Source: Qipengyuania flava (GTDB lineage Bacteria; Pseudomonadota; Alphaproteobacteria; Sphingomonadales; Sphingomonadaceae). From it: a stretch of 64,000 nt of DNA. Under the pieces are notes generated by a model. That model had not been told where the DNA came from and ran no database searches. It saw nothing but the letters and a program-made list of their open reading frames with translations. A program made the position numbers and the translations under genes. This document shows positions 34,459-42,533 of the stretch, piece by piece. Each line of letters starts with the position of its first letter. The first letter of the stretch is position 1. The stretch spans positions 985,974 through 1,049,973 of the forward strand of contig NZ_JAASQU010000001.1 in the NCBI RefSeq assembly GCF_011762005.1, given 5' to 3'.

Positions 34459-35337
34459 ATGAACGCCCCCGTCTCGATCGATACCGACCTGCGCCAGCGT
34501 GCGCCCACACCCGACGATCTTACCATCACCGTTCGTGATGAACGTTTCAATCGCGGAACCAACCCGCGCCGGTGGTGGGCGGGCGAACCGTTCGGGACCG
34601 CCTGGCACAATGCGTTGTCAGCCACCTTCCCGCGTGGCGAGGCCTTCTTCATCGAAGCGGTGAAAGCGCATCGCGAAGGCGCGGACGCCGAGCTTGATGC
34701 GGAAATCCGCGCATTCGTACGTCAGGAAATCAACCACACGCGCGAACACATAGCCTTCAACCGGCTGGCCGAAGATGCCGGCTACGACATCAAGGCGATC
34801 GATACGCGCGTGGCCGAAATGTTGGCGCTGACCAAGGACCGCCCGGCCATCGCCAATCTTGCGGTCACCATGGCGCTGGAACATTATACCGCGATGATGG
34901 CCGCCGAATTTCTCGAGAACCCGGCGCATTTCGCCGAAGCCGATGCCGAAGTCCGCGACATGTGGCGGTGGCATGCGGCCGAGGAAATCGAGCACAAGGG
35001 CGTCGCCTTCGACACCTGGAACCACGCCACGCGCGACTGGACACCGGGCAAACGCTGGCGGGTGCGGAGCCTCGTGATGGTCAGCGTGACTGCGCGCTTC
35101 TTCAAGAATCGCTGGACCGATTCGCTCGAACTGCTCGCGCAGGACGGGATCACCGGTTGGAAAGCGAAATGGGGCCTGTTCAAATATCTGACGGTGAGCC
35201 CGGGCATCGTGCGCCGCATCTTCCCCGCATGGCTGGCCTATTTCAAGCCGGGCTTTCACCCCTGGGATCATGACGATCGCGAGCTGATCAAGCTTTACGA
35301 GGGCGATTTCGCCGACGCCCTCATGCCCGCCGAATAA
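34459..35337 (+). CDS. Predicted metal-dependent hydrolase (PF10118-like)
   Basis: 292-residue ferritin-like helical protein. It matches the predicted metal-dependent hydrolase family: FNRGTNPRRWWAGEPFGTAWHNALSATFPRGEAFFIEAV, then EIRAFVRQEINHTREHIAFN with candidate metal ligands E/H, LEHYTAMMAAEFLEN, and WRWHAAEEIEHKGVAFD. The ExxH-type pairs resemble di-iron carboxylate sites. The physiological substrate is unknown; family members often sit next to TetR regulators, as here. ATG 34459 has GGAG six bases upstream; an ATG at 34432 would begin directly after the operator. A strong terminator follows. Confidence 0.85.
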   Translation: MNAPVSIDTDLRQRAPTPDDLTITVRDERFNRGTNPRRWWAGEPFGTAWHNALSATFPRGEAFFIEAVKAHREGADAELDAEIRAFVRQEINHTREHIAFNRLAEDAGYDIKAIDTRVAEMLALTKDRPAIANLAVTMALEHYTAMMAAEFLENPAHFAEADAEVRDMWRWHAAEEIEHKGVAFDTWNHATRDWTPGKRWRVRSLVMVSVTARFFKNRWTDSLELLAQDGITGWKAKWGLFKYLTVSPGIVRRIFPAWLAYFKPGFHPWDHDDRELIKLYEGDFADALMPAE

Positions 35338-35356
35338 GGCACAGCGCCAGAATGCT

Positions 35357-35395
35357 AGAAGGCCCCGCCGGCGATCTTCGCCAGCGGGGCCTTCT
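35357..35395. terminator. Bidirectional terminator between convergent genes
   Basis: A 12-bp perfect stem AGAAGGCCCCGC / GCGGGGCCTTCT encloses a further GGCGA/TCGCC stem. It lies 19 bases after the hydrolase stop and 11 bases before the stop of the convergent GNAT gene. The symmetrical AGAAGG...CCTTCT ends give a moderately T-rich tail in each direction. Confidence 0.75.
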
Positions 35396-35406
35396 CATGT
35401 CGGGGA

Positions 35407-35949
35407 TCATGCCGCCTGAAGCGGCATCCGCGCTTCCGCATCGAGATCGAGCCGGTATAGCGCGCAGGGTGCGGTCTCGCCGCGTCCGCTGCTGTGCCGC
35501 GGGACGATCTTGCCGGTGGGCAGGAAACCAGCCTTGCGCAGCACGCGGCCCGACGCGGGATTGTCGGTGAAATGGCCCGCCTCGATCCGCCGGTAGCCGA
35601 GCAACCGCGCCACCTCGAGCGCACCACGCGCAGCTTCGCTGGCATAGCCGCGCCCCCAGTGATCGCGCGCGATCCAGTAGCCGAGCTCGGCGTCGGCGCT
35701 GTCACAAGGATCGATGCCAATGCAACCGATAACTTTCGATCCCTCGGCAGAAGGCAGCGTAATCAGGAACACCGGATAGCGGGCGTCCTGTCCGCGCATG
35801 ACGAACTCACGCGCATGTCGGGGGAGGTAGGGCCACGGCGCGCGCGCCAGATTGCGGACGACACCTTCATCGGCGATCCCGCGCATCAGCGCATCGGCAT
35901 CTTCGGGCCATGCAGGCCGCAACAGCAGCCGCTCGGTTACATGGAACAT
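35407..35949 (-). CDS. GNAT-family N-acetyltransferase
   Basis: 180-residue acetyltransferase of the RimJ/RimL-like branch. It begins MFHVTERLLLRPAWPEDADALMRGI, the usual RLLLR start. The acetyl-CoA site is visible as DAELGYWIARDHWGRGYASEAARGALEVA, followed by IEAGHFTDNPASGRVLRKAGFLPTGK. The substrate, a protein N-terminus or small amine, is not known. ATG 35949 has GGGGAG seven bases upstream. About 220 bases without a supported gene lie upstream, up to rpmA. Confidence 0.88.
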   Translation of the reverse strand: MFHVTERLLLRPAWPEDADALMRGIADEGVVRNLARAPWPYLPRHAREFVMRGQDARYPVFLITLPSAEGSKVIGCIGIDPCDSADAELGYWIARDHWGRGYASEAARGALEVARLLGYRRIEAGHFTDNPASGRVLRKAGFLPTGKIVPRHSSGRGETAPCALYRLDLDAEARMPLQAA

Positions 35950-36039
35950 CGGTAATCTCCCCGTATCTCCACGCTCCGGGCTCCTAGGCCGGACGCGTGA
36001 CAATTGCGTGATGGCGAAAGAAAATTTCACCGCGATTGT

Positions 36040-36108
36040 CGAAGAGGGAGAAACGACGAGAGGGAGACGGATGCCTTCCCTGGCGGAAAGGTCCCATCTC
36101 CCTCTTCG
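36040..36108. repeat. Long-armed inverted repeat downstream of rpmA
   Basis: CGAAGAGGGAGA at 36040-36051 is repeated in perfect inversion as TCTCCCTCTTCG at 36097-36108, with a 45-base loop containing another GAGGGAGA copy. It lies 66 bases after the rpmA stop (leftward reading). No T run follows on the leftward strand. It may be a 3' RNA structure for the ribosomal-protein mRNA or a small mobile-repeat remnant. Confidence 0.5.
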
Positions 36109-36173
36109 GCTGCCGGATCATGGACCCGGCTGGGACCGTCCCGTTTGGACGATCCCGTTATCGGAGCGTCCGG

Positions 36174-36443
36174 TTATTCGGCGGCTTCGGCCATCATGTC
36201 GACCGAGACGAATTTGCGGTCGAGCTTGCCCTTGTGGAAGCGCACAATACCGTCGGTAAGCGCGAACAGCGTGTGGTCCTTGCCCATGCCGACATTGGTG
36301 CCCGGATAGAACTTGGTGCCGCGCTGGCGCACGATGATGTTGCCGGCGACGACGTTCTCGCTGCCGAACTTCTTCACGCCAAGGCGACGACCGGCCGAAT
36401 CACGACCGTTACGCGACGAACCGCCTGCTTTTTTATGTGCCAT
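36174..36443 (-). CDS. rpmA: 50S ribosomal protein L27
   Basis: 89-residue ribosomal protein with the expected start [27 protein letters not shown], whose N-terminal tail reaches the peptidyl-transferase centre. [29 protein letters not shown] is the usual core. There is no cleavable N-terminal extension of the Firmicutes type. It follows rplU by 12 bases, the normal rplU-rpmA operon. Confidence 0.98.
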   Translation of the reverse strand: MAHKKAGGSSRNGRDSAGRRLGVKKFGSENVVAGNIIVRQRGTKFYPGTNVGMGKDHTLFALTDGIVRFHKGKLDRKFVSVDMMAEAAE

Positions 36444-36455
36444 CGTCCGCGCTCC

Positions 36456-36878
36456 TTACTTCTTGGCTTCGGTCTTCTTGGCGGCGGCCTTCTTGGGCGC
36501 AGCCTTCTTGGTAGGAGCCTTGTCCTCAGCTTCAGCCTTCGGAGCAGCTTCCTTCTTCGGTGCGGCCTTCTTGGCCGAGCCGGTGCCGACGTCGGTGATA
36601 CGCAGCAGGGTCATCTGCTGACGGTGACCGTTCTTACGGCGATAGTTGTGACGGCGACGCTTCTTGAAAACGACCACCTTCTCGCTCTTGGCCTGCGCAA
36701 TGATCTCCGCCGAAACGGTGACCTTGCCGGCATCCGAAAGCGCGTCGCCTTCGCCCGCAAGCAGGACGTCGCCCAGCGTGATGGTATCGCCGGCTTCGCC
36801 AGCCAGCTTCTCAACCGCGATCTTGTCTCCGGCGGCAACCCGGTATTGCTTGCCGCCCGTGCGCACTACTGCGAACAT
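36456..36878 (-). CDS. rplU: 50S ribosomal protein L21 with Lys/Ala-rich tail
   Basis: 140-residue L21. The normal ~100-residue domain ([30 protein letters not shown] to [24 protein letters not shown]) is followed by about 35 residues of Ala/Lys-rich low complexity ([20 protein letters not shown]...), an extension common in alphaproteobacterial L21. It binds 23S rRNA next to L20. It is the first gene of the rplU-rpmA operon; the 5' leader of ~100 bases upstream shows no motif I recognise. Confidence 0.97.
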   Translation of the reverse strand: MFAVVRTGGKQYRVAAGDKIAVEKLAGEAGDTITLGDVLLAGEGDALSDAGKVTVSAEIIAQAKSEKVVVFKKRRRHNYRRKNGHRQQMTLLRITDVGTGSAKKAAPKKEAAPKAEAEDKAPTKKAAPKKAAAKKTEAKK

Positions 36879-37054
36879 GGTGGTTATCTCTCGTTCAAAT
36901 TGCTGTGCCGTGATCTTGCGAATGCACGGCGCACCCGTCAGGCCGCAAGGAGCAGCCCCGGAAAGAAGCGTGCCGTTAAGCGATAGGTGGCGGCAAGTCA
37001 ACGCTTGGTGCGAGGAATTTTGCATCCGCGCTGGTCTGCGCCGCCGTGCGTGAT

Positions 37055-37585
37055 ATGGACCGGGGCATGTTCGATCGCAAGCCCGCCGCCCCGCTGTTCG
37101 CCGCACTCCTGCTCGCCGGATGCGCTTCGACCGCGGGCGATTCCTACCCCTCGCTCGCAGTCCGCGACGTCGAACGTGCCGAAGGGACATTCGAGCCTGC
37201 CGCACCGCGACAGCTCGACGTGCCGCCGGTCGTCATAAATGCGGAGGGCGACATCCCTGCCCGGCTCGAATCGCTGGTCGCCGCAGCACGCGATGCGCAT
37301 GAGCAATTCACCGCAGCAGTTCCCGCAGCTCAGCGTCGTGTGCAGGCAGCAGGCAATGCGGCAGTCGGCAGCGACAGCTGGGCGAGCGCGCAGGTGGCCT
37401 TGGCCGACCTCGATTCGGCGCGCAGCAACGCCGCGGTGGCGCTGGGCGATCTCGACATTCTGTTCACCGCCGCAACGGTACAGGCACAGGATACTGCAGC
37501 GATTGCCGCGGCACGCGCCACCGTCGTTGCGCTGGTGACCGAGGAAGACGTCGTGCTCGAACGGTTGCGCGCGCAGGTGCGTTGA
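37055..37585 (+). CDS. Putative lipoprotein, unknown function
   Basis: Roughly 176-residue protein with a lipoprotein signal ([15 protein letters not shown]). The mature part has a Pro-rich stretch ([26 protein letters not shown]) and then a long Ala-rich, probably coiled-coil region (residues ~75-170: [26 protein letters not shown]...). No family is recognised; a periplasmic helical spacer or adaptor is possible. The start is uncertain: GTG 37046, ATG 37055 and ATG 37067 are all in frame and none has a clear ribosome-binding site. It is divergent from rplU. Confidence 0.68.
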   Translation: MDRGMFDRKPAAPLFAALLLAGCASTAGDSYPSLAVRDVERAEGTFEPAAPRQLDVPPVVINAEGDIPARLESLVAAARDAHEQFTAAVPAAQRRVQAAGNAAVGSDSWASAQVALADLDSARSNAAVALGDLDILFTAATVQAQDTAAIAAARATVVALVTEEDVVLERLRAQVR

Positions 37586-37657
37586 ACGGCACGGTGCACG
37601 CGAAAACGCGGAACCGGTCGCCCCGGCCCCGCGTCTCCCCCCGCATTCTTTCGCGTG

Positions 37658-38080
37658 TCAGACCAGCGCGGCGATGATCACCGTGGTCACACCCCAGCAG
37701 AACACCAGGGCAGGCAGGATCAGCACCTGAACCGCGGCATCGCGGGCCGAAACGCGTCCGGTATGCGTAGCGATTCCCTGGCTGGCCAGCCGGGCCCAGC
37801 TCATGTTGCGGCCCTTGTGGTCGGGCGTGATCCGCGTCCACAGTGCAGGCAGCCCGAAACCGGCGACGATAAAGAGCGTGAAGATCACCATCGGAATGAT
37901 AAGCCCCGGCGTCGACAGCCCCGCAGCCATCACCGCGAGGAAGCCGAGATAGAACGCCACCGTCGCGACGTAGAGCCCTTTGGGCAGTTCGAAGCTGCGA
38001 TCGACCTCATGGCGAACCTTGGGTGCTGCGTGGATCGCGGCGTGTTCGGCAACGAGTTCACGGGTGAAATGCTTGGACAT
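37658..38080 (-). CDS. Hypothetical small membrane protein
   Basis: 140-residue protein with three hydrophobic segments (YVATVAFYLGFLAVMAAGL; GLIIPMVIFTLFIVAGFGLPAL; AVQVLILPALVFCWGVTTVIIAALV). The N-terminal 35 residues are soluble and His-rich (HAAIHAAPKVRHEVDRS). No function can be assigned. It is the last gene of the leftward block that includes moaE, separated from it by 74 bases that contain a TTGATCTGGATCAA palindrome of the Fnr/Crp-like type near 38131-38144. Confidence 0.65.
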   Translation of the reverse strand: MSKHFTRELVAEHAAIHAAPKVRHEVDRSFELPKGLYVATVAFYLGFLAVMAAGLSTPGLIIPMVIFTLFIVAGFGLPALWTRITPDHKGRNMSWARLASQGIATHTGRVSARDAAVQVLILPALVFCWGVTTVIIAALV

Positions 38081-38130
38081 GGCGTGCTCCTTTGTTGGAG
38101 CCGTGATGCGCCGCGCCGCTGGGCACTTCC

Positions 38131-38144
38131 TTGATCTGGATCAA
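38131..38144. promoter_or_regulatory. Fnr/FixK-like palindrome
   Basis: TTGATCTGGATCAA is a near-perfect palindrome and matches the Fnr/FixK consensus TTGAT-N4-ATCAA exactly. It lies about 51 bases upstream of the start of the small membrane protein gene (start 38080, leftward), a position suited to activation or repression by an oxygen-responsive Crp/Fnr regulator. This is direct sequence similarity; binding is inferred. Confidence 0.75.
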
Positions 38145-38154
38145 AGCCGGGCGA

Positions 38155-38622
38155 TTATTTCCAGCGCGCAAGGTCCGCGTGATCCTGGCTGCGCGGCTCG
38201 ATCCAGTGCCAGCCGTCCGCGCGGCGCTCGCGCTTCCACAGCCACGCTGCCGATTTGAGGTGGTCCATCAAGTAATCCGCCGCCGCGAAGGCGTCGCGCC
38301 GGTGTAGCGCAGCGGTTGCCACCAGCACGATCGCTTCGCCCGGCACCATCACCCCGATGCGATGCCAGACCACCGCGCCCGTCAGCGAGAACCGGTTTCG
38401 GGCGGTATCCGCCAACGCCTGTATCCCGGGCAGCGTCAGCGGCTTGTAATGCGTGAGTTCGAGCGCTTTGACATCGCCATCGGGACGGACCTTGCCCAGC
38501 ATGGATACGATCGCCCCCGCCCCGCCCTGCGCGGCGTTGAAGGCTGCCAGCGCCTCGCCGACCGACAGCCCGCTGTCCGTCAAGCGAACGTCGAGCGGCG
38601 ATTCGAGACGCAGCCTAGCCAC
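38155..38622 (-). CDS. moaE: Molybdopterin synthase catalytic subunit
   Basis: 155-residue MoaE, which inserts two sulphurs into cyclic pyranopterin using the MoaD thiocarboxylate. Seen: AIVSMLGKVRPDGDVKALELTHY, RNRFSLTGAVVWHRIGVMVPGEAIVLVATAALHRRDAFAAADYLMDHLKSAAWLWKRE, where Lys of the LKSAAWLWKRE segment is the active-site region. GTG start at 38622 overlaps the end of moaD by eight bases, so the two subunits are coupled. Confidence 0.95.
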   Translation of the reverse strand: MARLRLESPLDVRLTDSGLSVGEALAAFNAAQGGAGAIVSMLGKVRPDGDVKALELTHYKPLTLPGIQALADTARNRFSLTGAVVWHRIGVMVPGEAIVLVATAALHRRDAFAAADYLMDHLKSAAWLWKRERRADGWHWIEPRSQDHADLARWK

Positions 38623-38857
38623 CGCTCACCGGGGGAAGCAGCGCCACTTCGTCGCCATCGCCGGCGGTAAGCGTCGTCTTATCGGCAAGAACCCGCCCGG
38701 CACAGGCGATATGCACACGTTCATCCCGCAATTGGCCAGCGACTTCAGGCCCGACCGCGTCGAGCAATCCTAGCCAATCGAGCGGAGCGGGAATTTCACG
38801 CTCCGCGCTGCCCGCAAGATCGGCCAGCGGACCCAGGAAAAGGACGCGCACTGCCAT
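38615..38857 (-). CDS. moaD: Molybdopterin synthase sulfur carrier subunit
   Basis: 80-residue ubiquitin-fold sulphur carrier. It begins VRVLFLGPLADLAGSAEREI and ends with the required Gly-Gly (ALLPPVSGG), whose C-terminus is activated as a thiocarboxylate. It is coupled to moaE by an eight-base overlap. It follows the Rossmann-like gene by four bases. The rest of the moa pathway is not in this window. Confidence 0.93.
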   Translation of the reverse strand: MAVRVLFLGPLADLAGSAEREIPAPLDWLGLLDAVGPEVAGQLRDERVHIACAGRVLADKTTLTAGDGDEVALLPPVSGG

Positions 38858-38861
38858 CGGC

Positions 38862-39161
38862 TCAGACCTCCAGATATTGCCCGGTGACCCCGGGCGCCGC
38901 GGCGAGATAGGTTTCGCAGGCAGCCAGCGCTTCGCCCTCGCCCGCGACGAGATTGACGCGAACCGGCGCGTGCTTGCGTGCCAGCCCGGCCACGATTGCG
39001 CAGCGCCACTCTCGGTGCGTGTGATCGGCCGCAGGCAGTTGCACCATGACGTCCTCGCCCTGAACCAACGTGGCTTCGACATGCGCCAGCCAATGCTGGT
39101 GGAACACGCCCGATGCCGCGAGCGGGTCGTCCGGCAGACCGTCGACCACGATGCGTTTCAT
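38862..39161 (-). CDS. Rossmann-fold-like small protein between folB and moaD
   Basis: 99-residue protein. It starts MKRIVVDGLPDDPLAASGVFHQHWLAHVE and contains AADHTHREWRCAIVAGLARKHAPVRVNLVAGEGEALAACETYLAAAPGVTGQYLEV. The end resembles the last third of a short-chain dehydrogenase (APVRVN...; VTGQ) but the glycine-rich cofactor loop and catalytic Tyr-x3-Lys are missing, so it is not a working SDR. From memory, similar proteins sit beside folB and moaD in other sphingomonads. Its ATG overlaps the folB stop (ATGA). A scaffold or accessory role in pterin metabolism is only a guess. Confidence 0.72.
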   Translation of the reverse strand: MKRIVVDGLPDDPLAASGVFHQHWLAHVEATLVQGEDVMVQLPAADHTHREWRCAIVAGLARKHAPVRVNLVAGEGEALAACETYLAAAPGVTGQYLEV

Positions 39162-39532
39162 CCGCGTCGCTCGCGGTGGAGGGTAATGCCGATCTTCTCG
39201 TCCGCTTCGGCAATCGCGAGCTTGACGATCTTGACCGTCACGGCCTCGATCCGCTTGTCCTGCACGAACAGCGTTTCGCAGACGTGGTCGGCGACCGCCT
39301 CGATCAGCTTGAAGTGCACGCCTTCGGGCAAGGCCTCGGATGCGGCGAACTTCAGATCCATGTAGTTCTTCGAATGATCGAGCGACGTCTCGGGATCGTA
39401 CCGGCGCAGGGGCTTCATCCGCACCTTGATGGTGAAGCGCAGCGGCTGCGGCCGCCCGGTTTCTTCAGAGTAGATGCCGGTGAGCACATCATGCTCGAAA
39501 TCGGCCACTTCGAGAATCAGCGAATCGTCCAT
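39158..39532 (-). CDS. folB: Dihydroneopterin aldolase
   Basis: 124-residue tunnelling-fold enzyme of folate synthesis that makes 6-hydroxymethyl-dihydropterin. Seen: LILEVADFEHDVLTGIYSEETGRPQPLRFTIKV, the substrate-binding SLDHSKNYMDL, and FKLIEAVADHVCETLFVQDKRIEAVTVKIVKLAIAEADEKIGITLHRER. The LDHSxNY and IEAVADHV motifs are the conserved ones. It is 10 bases downstream of the methyltransferase gene and coupled with the Rossmann-like gene. Confidence 0.9.
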   Translation of the reverse strand: MDDSLILEVADFEHDVLTGIYSEETGRPQPLRFTIKVRMKPLRRYDPETSLDHSKNYMDLKFAASEALPEGVHFKLIEAVADHVCETLFVQDKRIEAVTVKIVKLAIAEADEKIGITLHRERRG

Positions 39533-39542
39533 GCGCCGCCTC

Positions 39543-40433
39543 CTAGCGCGGATTGGACCAGCGCGCGAAGATCGCGGTGGGCAACAGCCGCCCGCTGCCG
39601 TCTTCCTGTACTGCCAGGTCGCCGTGTTCGATTTTGCCCGGCAGGCCCGCGAAGACCTCGTCGAGCAAGCCACCGAGCGCGAGACTGCTCATCCGAACCG
39701 CATAGACGGTCAGGAAGAGGAAACGACTGTCAGTGTCGAGCAGTTGGCGGCAATCGGAGACCAGCGCGGGCAGGCCCTCTTCCAGCCGCCACACCTCCCC
39801 ATCGGGTCCGCGCCCGAACTTGGGCGGATCGAGGATGATCCCGTCGTAGCGACGCCCGCGGCGTACTTCGCGCGCGGCGTATTTCATCGCATCCTCGACC
39901 AGCCAGCGGATCGGTCGCTCGCCGAGACCCGCCAACGCGGCATTCTCGCGCGCCTGTGCGACCGATTTCTTGCTCGCATCGACATGCGTCACGCGCCCGA
40001 AGCGGCTCAGTGCCTGCGTACCGACACCCGTGTAGCCGAACAGGTTCATCGTCTCGGCGTCGCGCGCCTCGCCCAGCTGCTGCCCCATCCAGTCCCACAC
40101 GGGGGCCATGTCGGGGAAGAAGCCGAGGTGCCGGAATGGCGTGCATTGCGCAGTGAAGCGCGCTTCCTCGCCCCAGCCCAGTTCCCAGCCGTCGCGCGGC
40201 ACTTCGCGCGAATACTGCCAGCGACCGCCACCGTCCTCGTCGCTGCCAGGAACGAATTCGCCATGCGCGTCCCAGCTTTCCGAGCGCGGAGACCACATCG
40301 CCTGCGGTTCGGGGCGGATGAAGCGATAATCGCCATATTGTTCGAACTTGCGTCCATGGCCGCTGTCGAGCAGGCGATAGGCATCCCAGCCCTCGCCCAC
40401 CATCAGCACCGGGTCGCGAACCAGTTCGGCCAT
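39543..40433 (-). CDS. Class I SAM-dependent methyltransferase (RlmI/RlmK-like)
   Basis: 296-residue methyltransferase. SAM-binding motif I is TMNLFGYTGVGTQALSRFG, with ASKKSVAQARENAALAGL after it, and the catalytic motif is IILDPPKFGRGPDG. This resembles the catalytic half of COG1092 rRNA cytosine methyltransferases such as RlmI, but the N-terminal PUA domain is missing and replaced by a short beta-rich region. The target is probably rRNA (inference). Its ATG overlaps the thrC TGA by one base. Confidence 0.85.
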   Translation of the reverse strand: MAELVRDPVLMVGEGWDAYRLLDSGHGRKFEQYGDYRFIRPEPQAMWSPRSESWDAHGEFVPGSDEDGGGRWQYSREVPRDGWELGWGEEARFTAQCTPFRHLGFFPDMAPVWDWMGQQLGEARDAETMNLFGYTGVGTQALSRFGRVTHVDASKKSVAQARENAALAGLGERPIRWLVEDAMKYAAREVRRGRRYDGIILDPPKFGRGPDGEVWRLEEGLPALVSDCRQLLDTDSRFLFLTVYAVRMSSLALGGLLDEVFAGLPGKIEHGDLAVQEDGSGRLLPTAIFARWSNPR

Positions 40434-41824
40434 CAGGCAGCGTGTCCGACGATATGGTCGCGCACCGCCTCATAGGCGCCAGAAAGCTCGGTATAGGCTT
40501 CCTCGCGGGCGAAGAGATCACCCACGCGCGGCGGCAGCGCGGGACGCGTGCCGGTGGCGCGTTCCACCGCGTCGGGGAACTTGGCCGGGTGTGCCGTGGC
40601 GAGTGTCACCACCGGCACGTCGCGCGGCAGTTCCACGGCCCGTGCGGCGTGGAGGCCGATCGCGGTGTGCGGATCGATTACCTGAGCGCAATCTTCGCAG
40701 GCCCAGCGCATCGCGCTCGCCATGTCGTGCTCGTCGGCGCGCAGGCTGGTGAACAGCCGCGCCGCGCCCTCGCGCTGGGCATTGGTCAGCTGCATCGCGC
40801 GCGTGCTCTCGAAGCCGCGCATCTGCTCGGCCAGTGCAGCCCCGTCACGCCCCCCGACATCGAACAGCAGCCGTTCGAAATTCGAACTGACCTGAATGTC
40901 CATGCTAGGTGCCGCGGTGGGCGTGACCGTTCCCGCCGAATAATCACCCGCGCTGAGCGCCCGGTGAAGGATGTCGTTGACGTTGGTCGCCACGACGAGC
41001 TGCTCTATTGGCAGTCCCATCCGAGCCGCGACATGGCCCGCGAAAACGTCACCGAAATTGCCCGTGGGGACGCTGAAGGCGAGCTTGCGCTCGGGCCCGC
41101 CCAGCTGAATCGAAGCCACGAAGTAATAGACCACCTGCGCCATCAGGCGGGCCCAGTTGATCGAATTGACCGCGCCGATCCGGTGCTTGGCGGTGACGTC
41201 GGCATCGGAGAAGATGCGCTTCACCATGGCCTGCGCGTCGTCGAAGCTGCCGTCGATCGCGATGTTGTGGACATTGGGTGCGCGGACGGTGGTCATCTGT
41301 CGGCGCTGGACGTCGCTGACGCGCCCCTTGGGGTGCAGCATGAATATCTCGACCCGGTCGAGCCCCGCAACGGCATCGATCGCGGCGCTACCCGTATCGC
41401 CGCTGGTGGCACCGACGATGGTAAGCTTGCCGTCATCGCGGGCCAGGAATTCCTCGAACAACAAGCCCAGCATCTGCAAGGCCACATCCTTGAAGGCGAG
41501 CGTGGGGCCATGGAAGAGTTCGAGCAGCCACTGGCGCTCGTCGAGCTGCACCAGCGGCGTCACCGCCTTGTGCGAAAAACGCCCGTAAGCCTTGGCGGTA
41601 AGTTCGCGCAGCCGCGCCGGCGTGAGACAATCGCCGACGAAGGGCTCCATCACCCGCGCCGCGATCTCGTCATAGGGAAGCCCGCGCATTGCGGCGATTT
41701 CCTTATGCGAGAATTGCGGCCAGCTTGCGGGCACATACAGCCCGCCATCCGATGCGAGGCCGGCCAGCGTGACGCCGGCGAAATCGAGCGCCGGGGCGCT
41801 ACCGCGAGTGGAGACGTATTTCAT
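40433..41824 (-). CDS. thrC: Threonine synthase
   Basis: 463-residue PLP enzyme converting O-phosphohomoserine to threonine. Family sequence: MKYVSTRGSAPALDFAGVTLAGLASDGGLYVP, the PLP-lysine segment ELFHGPTLAFKDVALQMLG, VGATSGDTGSAAIDAVAG, SINWARLMAQVVYYFVA and VPTGNFGDVFAGHVAARMGLPI. Length and motifs fit the long bacterial/yeast class. It follows surf1 by 50 bases, an arrangement common in alphaproteobacteria, and is coupled to the methyltransferase (TGATG). Confidence 0.96.
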   Translation of the reverse strand: MKYVSTRGSAPALDFAGVTLAGLASDGGLYVPASWPQFSHKEIAAMRGLPYDEIAARVMEPFVGDCLTPARLRELTAKAYGRFSHKAVTPLVQLDERQWLLELFHGPTLAFKDVALQMLGLLFEEFLARDDGKLTIVGATSGDTGSAAIDAVAGLDRVEIFMLHPKGRVSDVQRRQMTTVRAPNVHNIAIDGSFDDAQAMVKRIFSDADVTAKHRIGAVNSINWARLMAQVVYYFVASIQLGGPERKLAFSVPTGNFGDVFAGHVAARMGLPIEQLVVATNVNDILHRALSAGDYSAGTVTPTAAPSMDIQVSSNFERLLFDVGGRDGAALAEQMRGFESTRAMQLTNAQREGAARLFTSLRADEHDMASAMRWACEDCAQVIDPHTAIGLHAARAVELPRDVPVVTLATAHPAKFPDAVERATGTRPALPPRVGDLFAREEAYTELSGAYEAVRDHIVGHAA

Positions 41825-41874
41825 CGTTTCCGGCGGTTAGCCGCGCAGCCCCCGGCGGGCAAGCAAGCGGCTCT

Positions 41875-42447
41875 TTAATCCGCCCTAGCCCGGGTGGAGC
41901 GGCGGCGCAGCGCGAGGATGTAAATGACCAGCGCGGTCAGCGCGAAGAAGAACCACTGACCGGCGTAGGCGAGATGGTTGTTGGGCAGGTCGCGCGGATC
42001 GGGTGCGGCCAGCGGCTCGAGTCCAGCGAGCGGCTCGGTCGCGACGATGCGCCCACCGGGAGCGATCGTACCGACGACACTGCCGCCATCCCATTCGACC
42101 GGCTCCGGTCTGCGCGAGAATCCGATATCCACCCGTGCGGTCGTCCCATCCGCAAGCAGGCAAGTGGCGCGCTGGGCAAGCCCCTTTTCCCCGCGCAGAC
42201 TGGTTCCCGCGACCGTGGTAAGCGACTGCACCGTCGCACACTCCACGCGCGTACGTCGATAAAGCAGCTCTTCGCGTGCTTCGGCATCGCTCGGCAGGAT
42301 CACCTCGTCGCGTGCGGCCAGCGAGCGCTCGGCCTGCGCGATCAGCGCTTCCTTTTCGTCCTTGCGATCGAGTTGCCAGATACCGAGCCCGATCATTGTG
42401 GCGATGGCCGCGGCGACGATGACGGTCGGGATGATGGGTATCCGCAC
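41875..42447 (-). CDS. SURF1-family cytochrome oxidase assembly protein
   Basis: 190-residue protein, shorter than the ~230-250 usual for SURF1. One TM helix lies at each end (IPTVIVAAAIATMIGLGIWQLDRK and WFFFALTALVIYILALRRR). GIWQLDRKDEKEALI and the C-terminal PNNHLAYAGQWFFFALTAL are the SURF1 signatures. The loop between them faces the periplasm. It assists haem a insertion into cytochrome oxidase subunit I. Its place between ctaE and thrC fits. Confidence 0.88.
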   Translation of the reverse strand: MRIPIIPTVIVAAAIATMIGLGIWQLDRKDEKEALIAQAERSLAARDEVILPSDAEAREELLYRRTRVECATVQSLTTVAGTSLRGEKGLAQRATCLLADGTTARVDIGFSRRPEPVEWDGGSVVGTIAPGGRIVATEPLAGLEPLAAPDPRDLPNNHLAYAGQWFFFALTALVIYILALRRRSTRARAD

Positions 42448-42533
42448 GGTGGATCAGCCTTTTGGGAATGCGTGAAGGGCAGCCGCGGCGATGCCGGGCT
42501 GCCCTTCGCGTGTTTCAGCCATGCCGAGTGGCA

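Noticed and set aside
36010-36259. Open frame starting ATGGCGAAAGAAAATTTC upstream-facing rpmA
   Set aside because: It runs antisense into rpmA, has no conserved sequence, and covers the inverted repeat; its product turns into Arg/Pro-rich nonsense.
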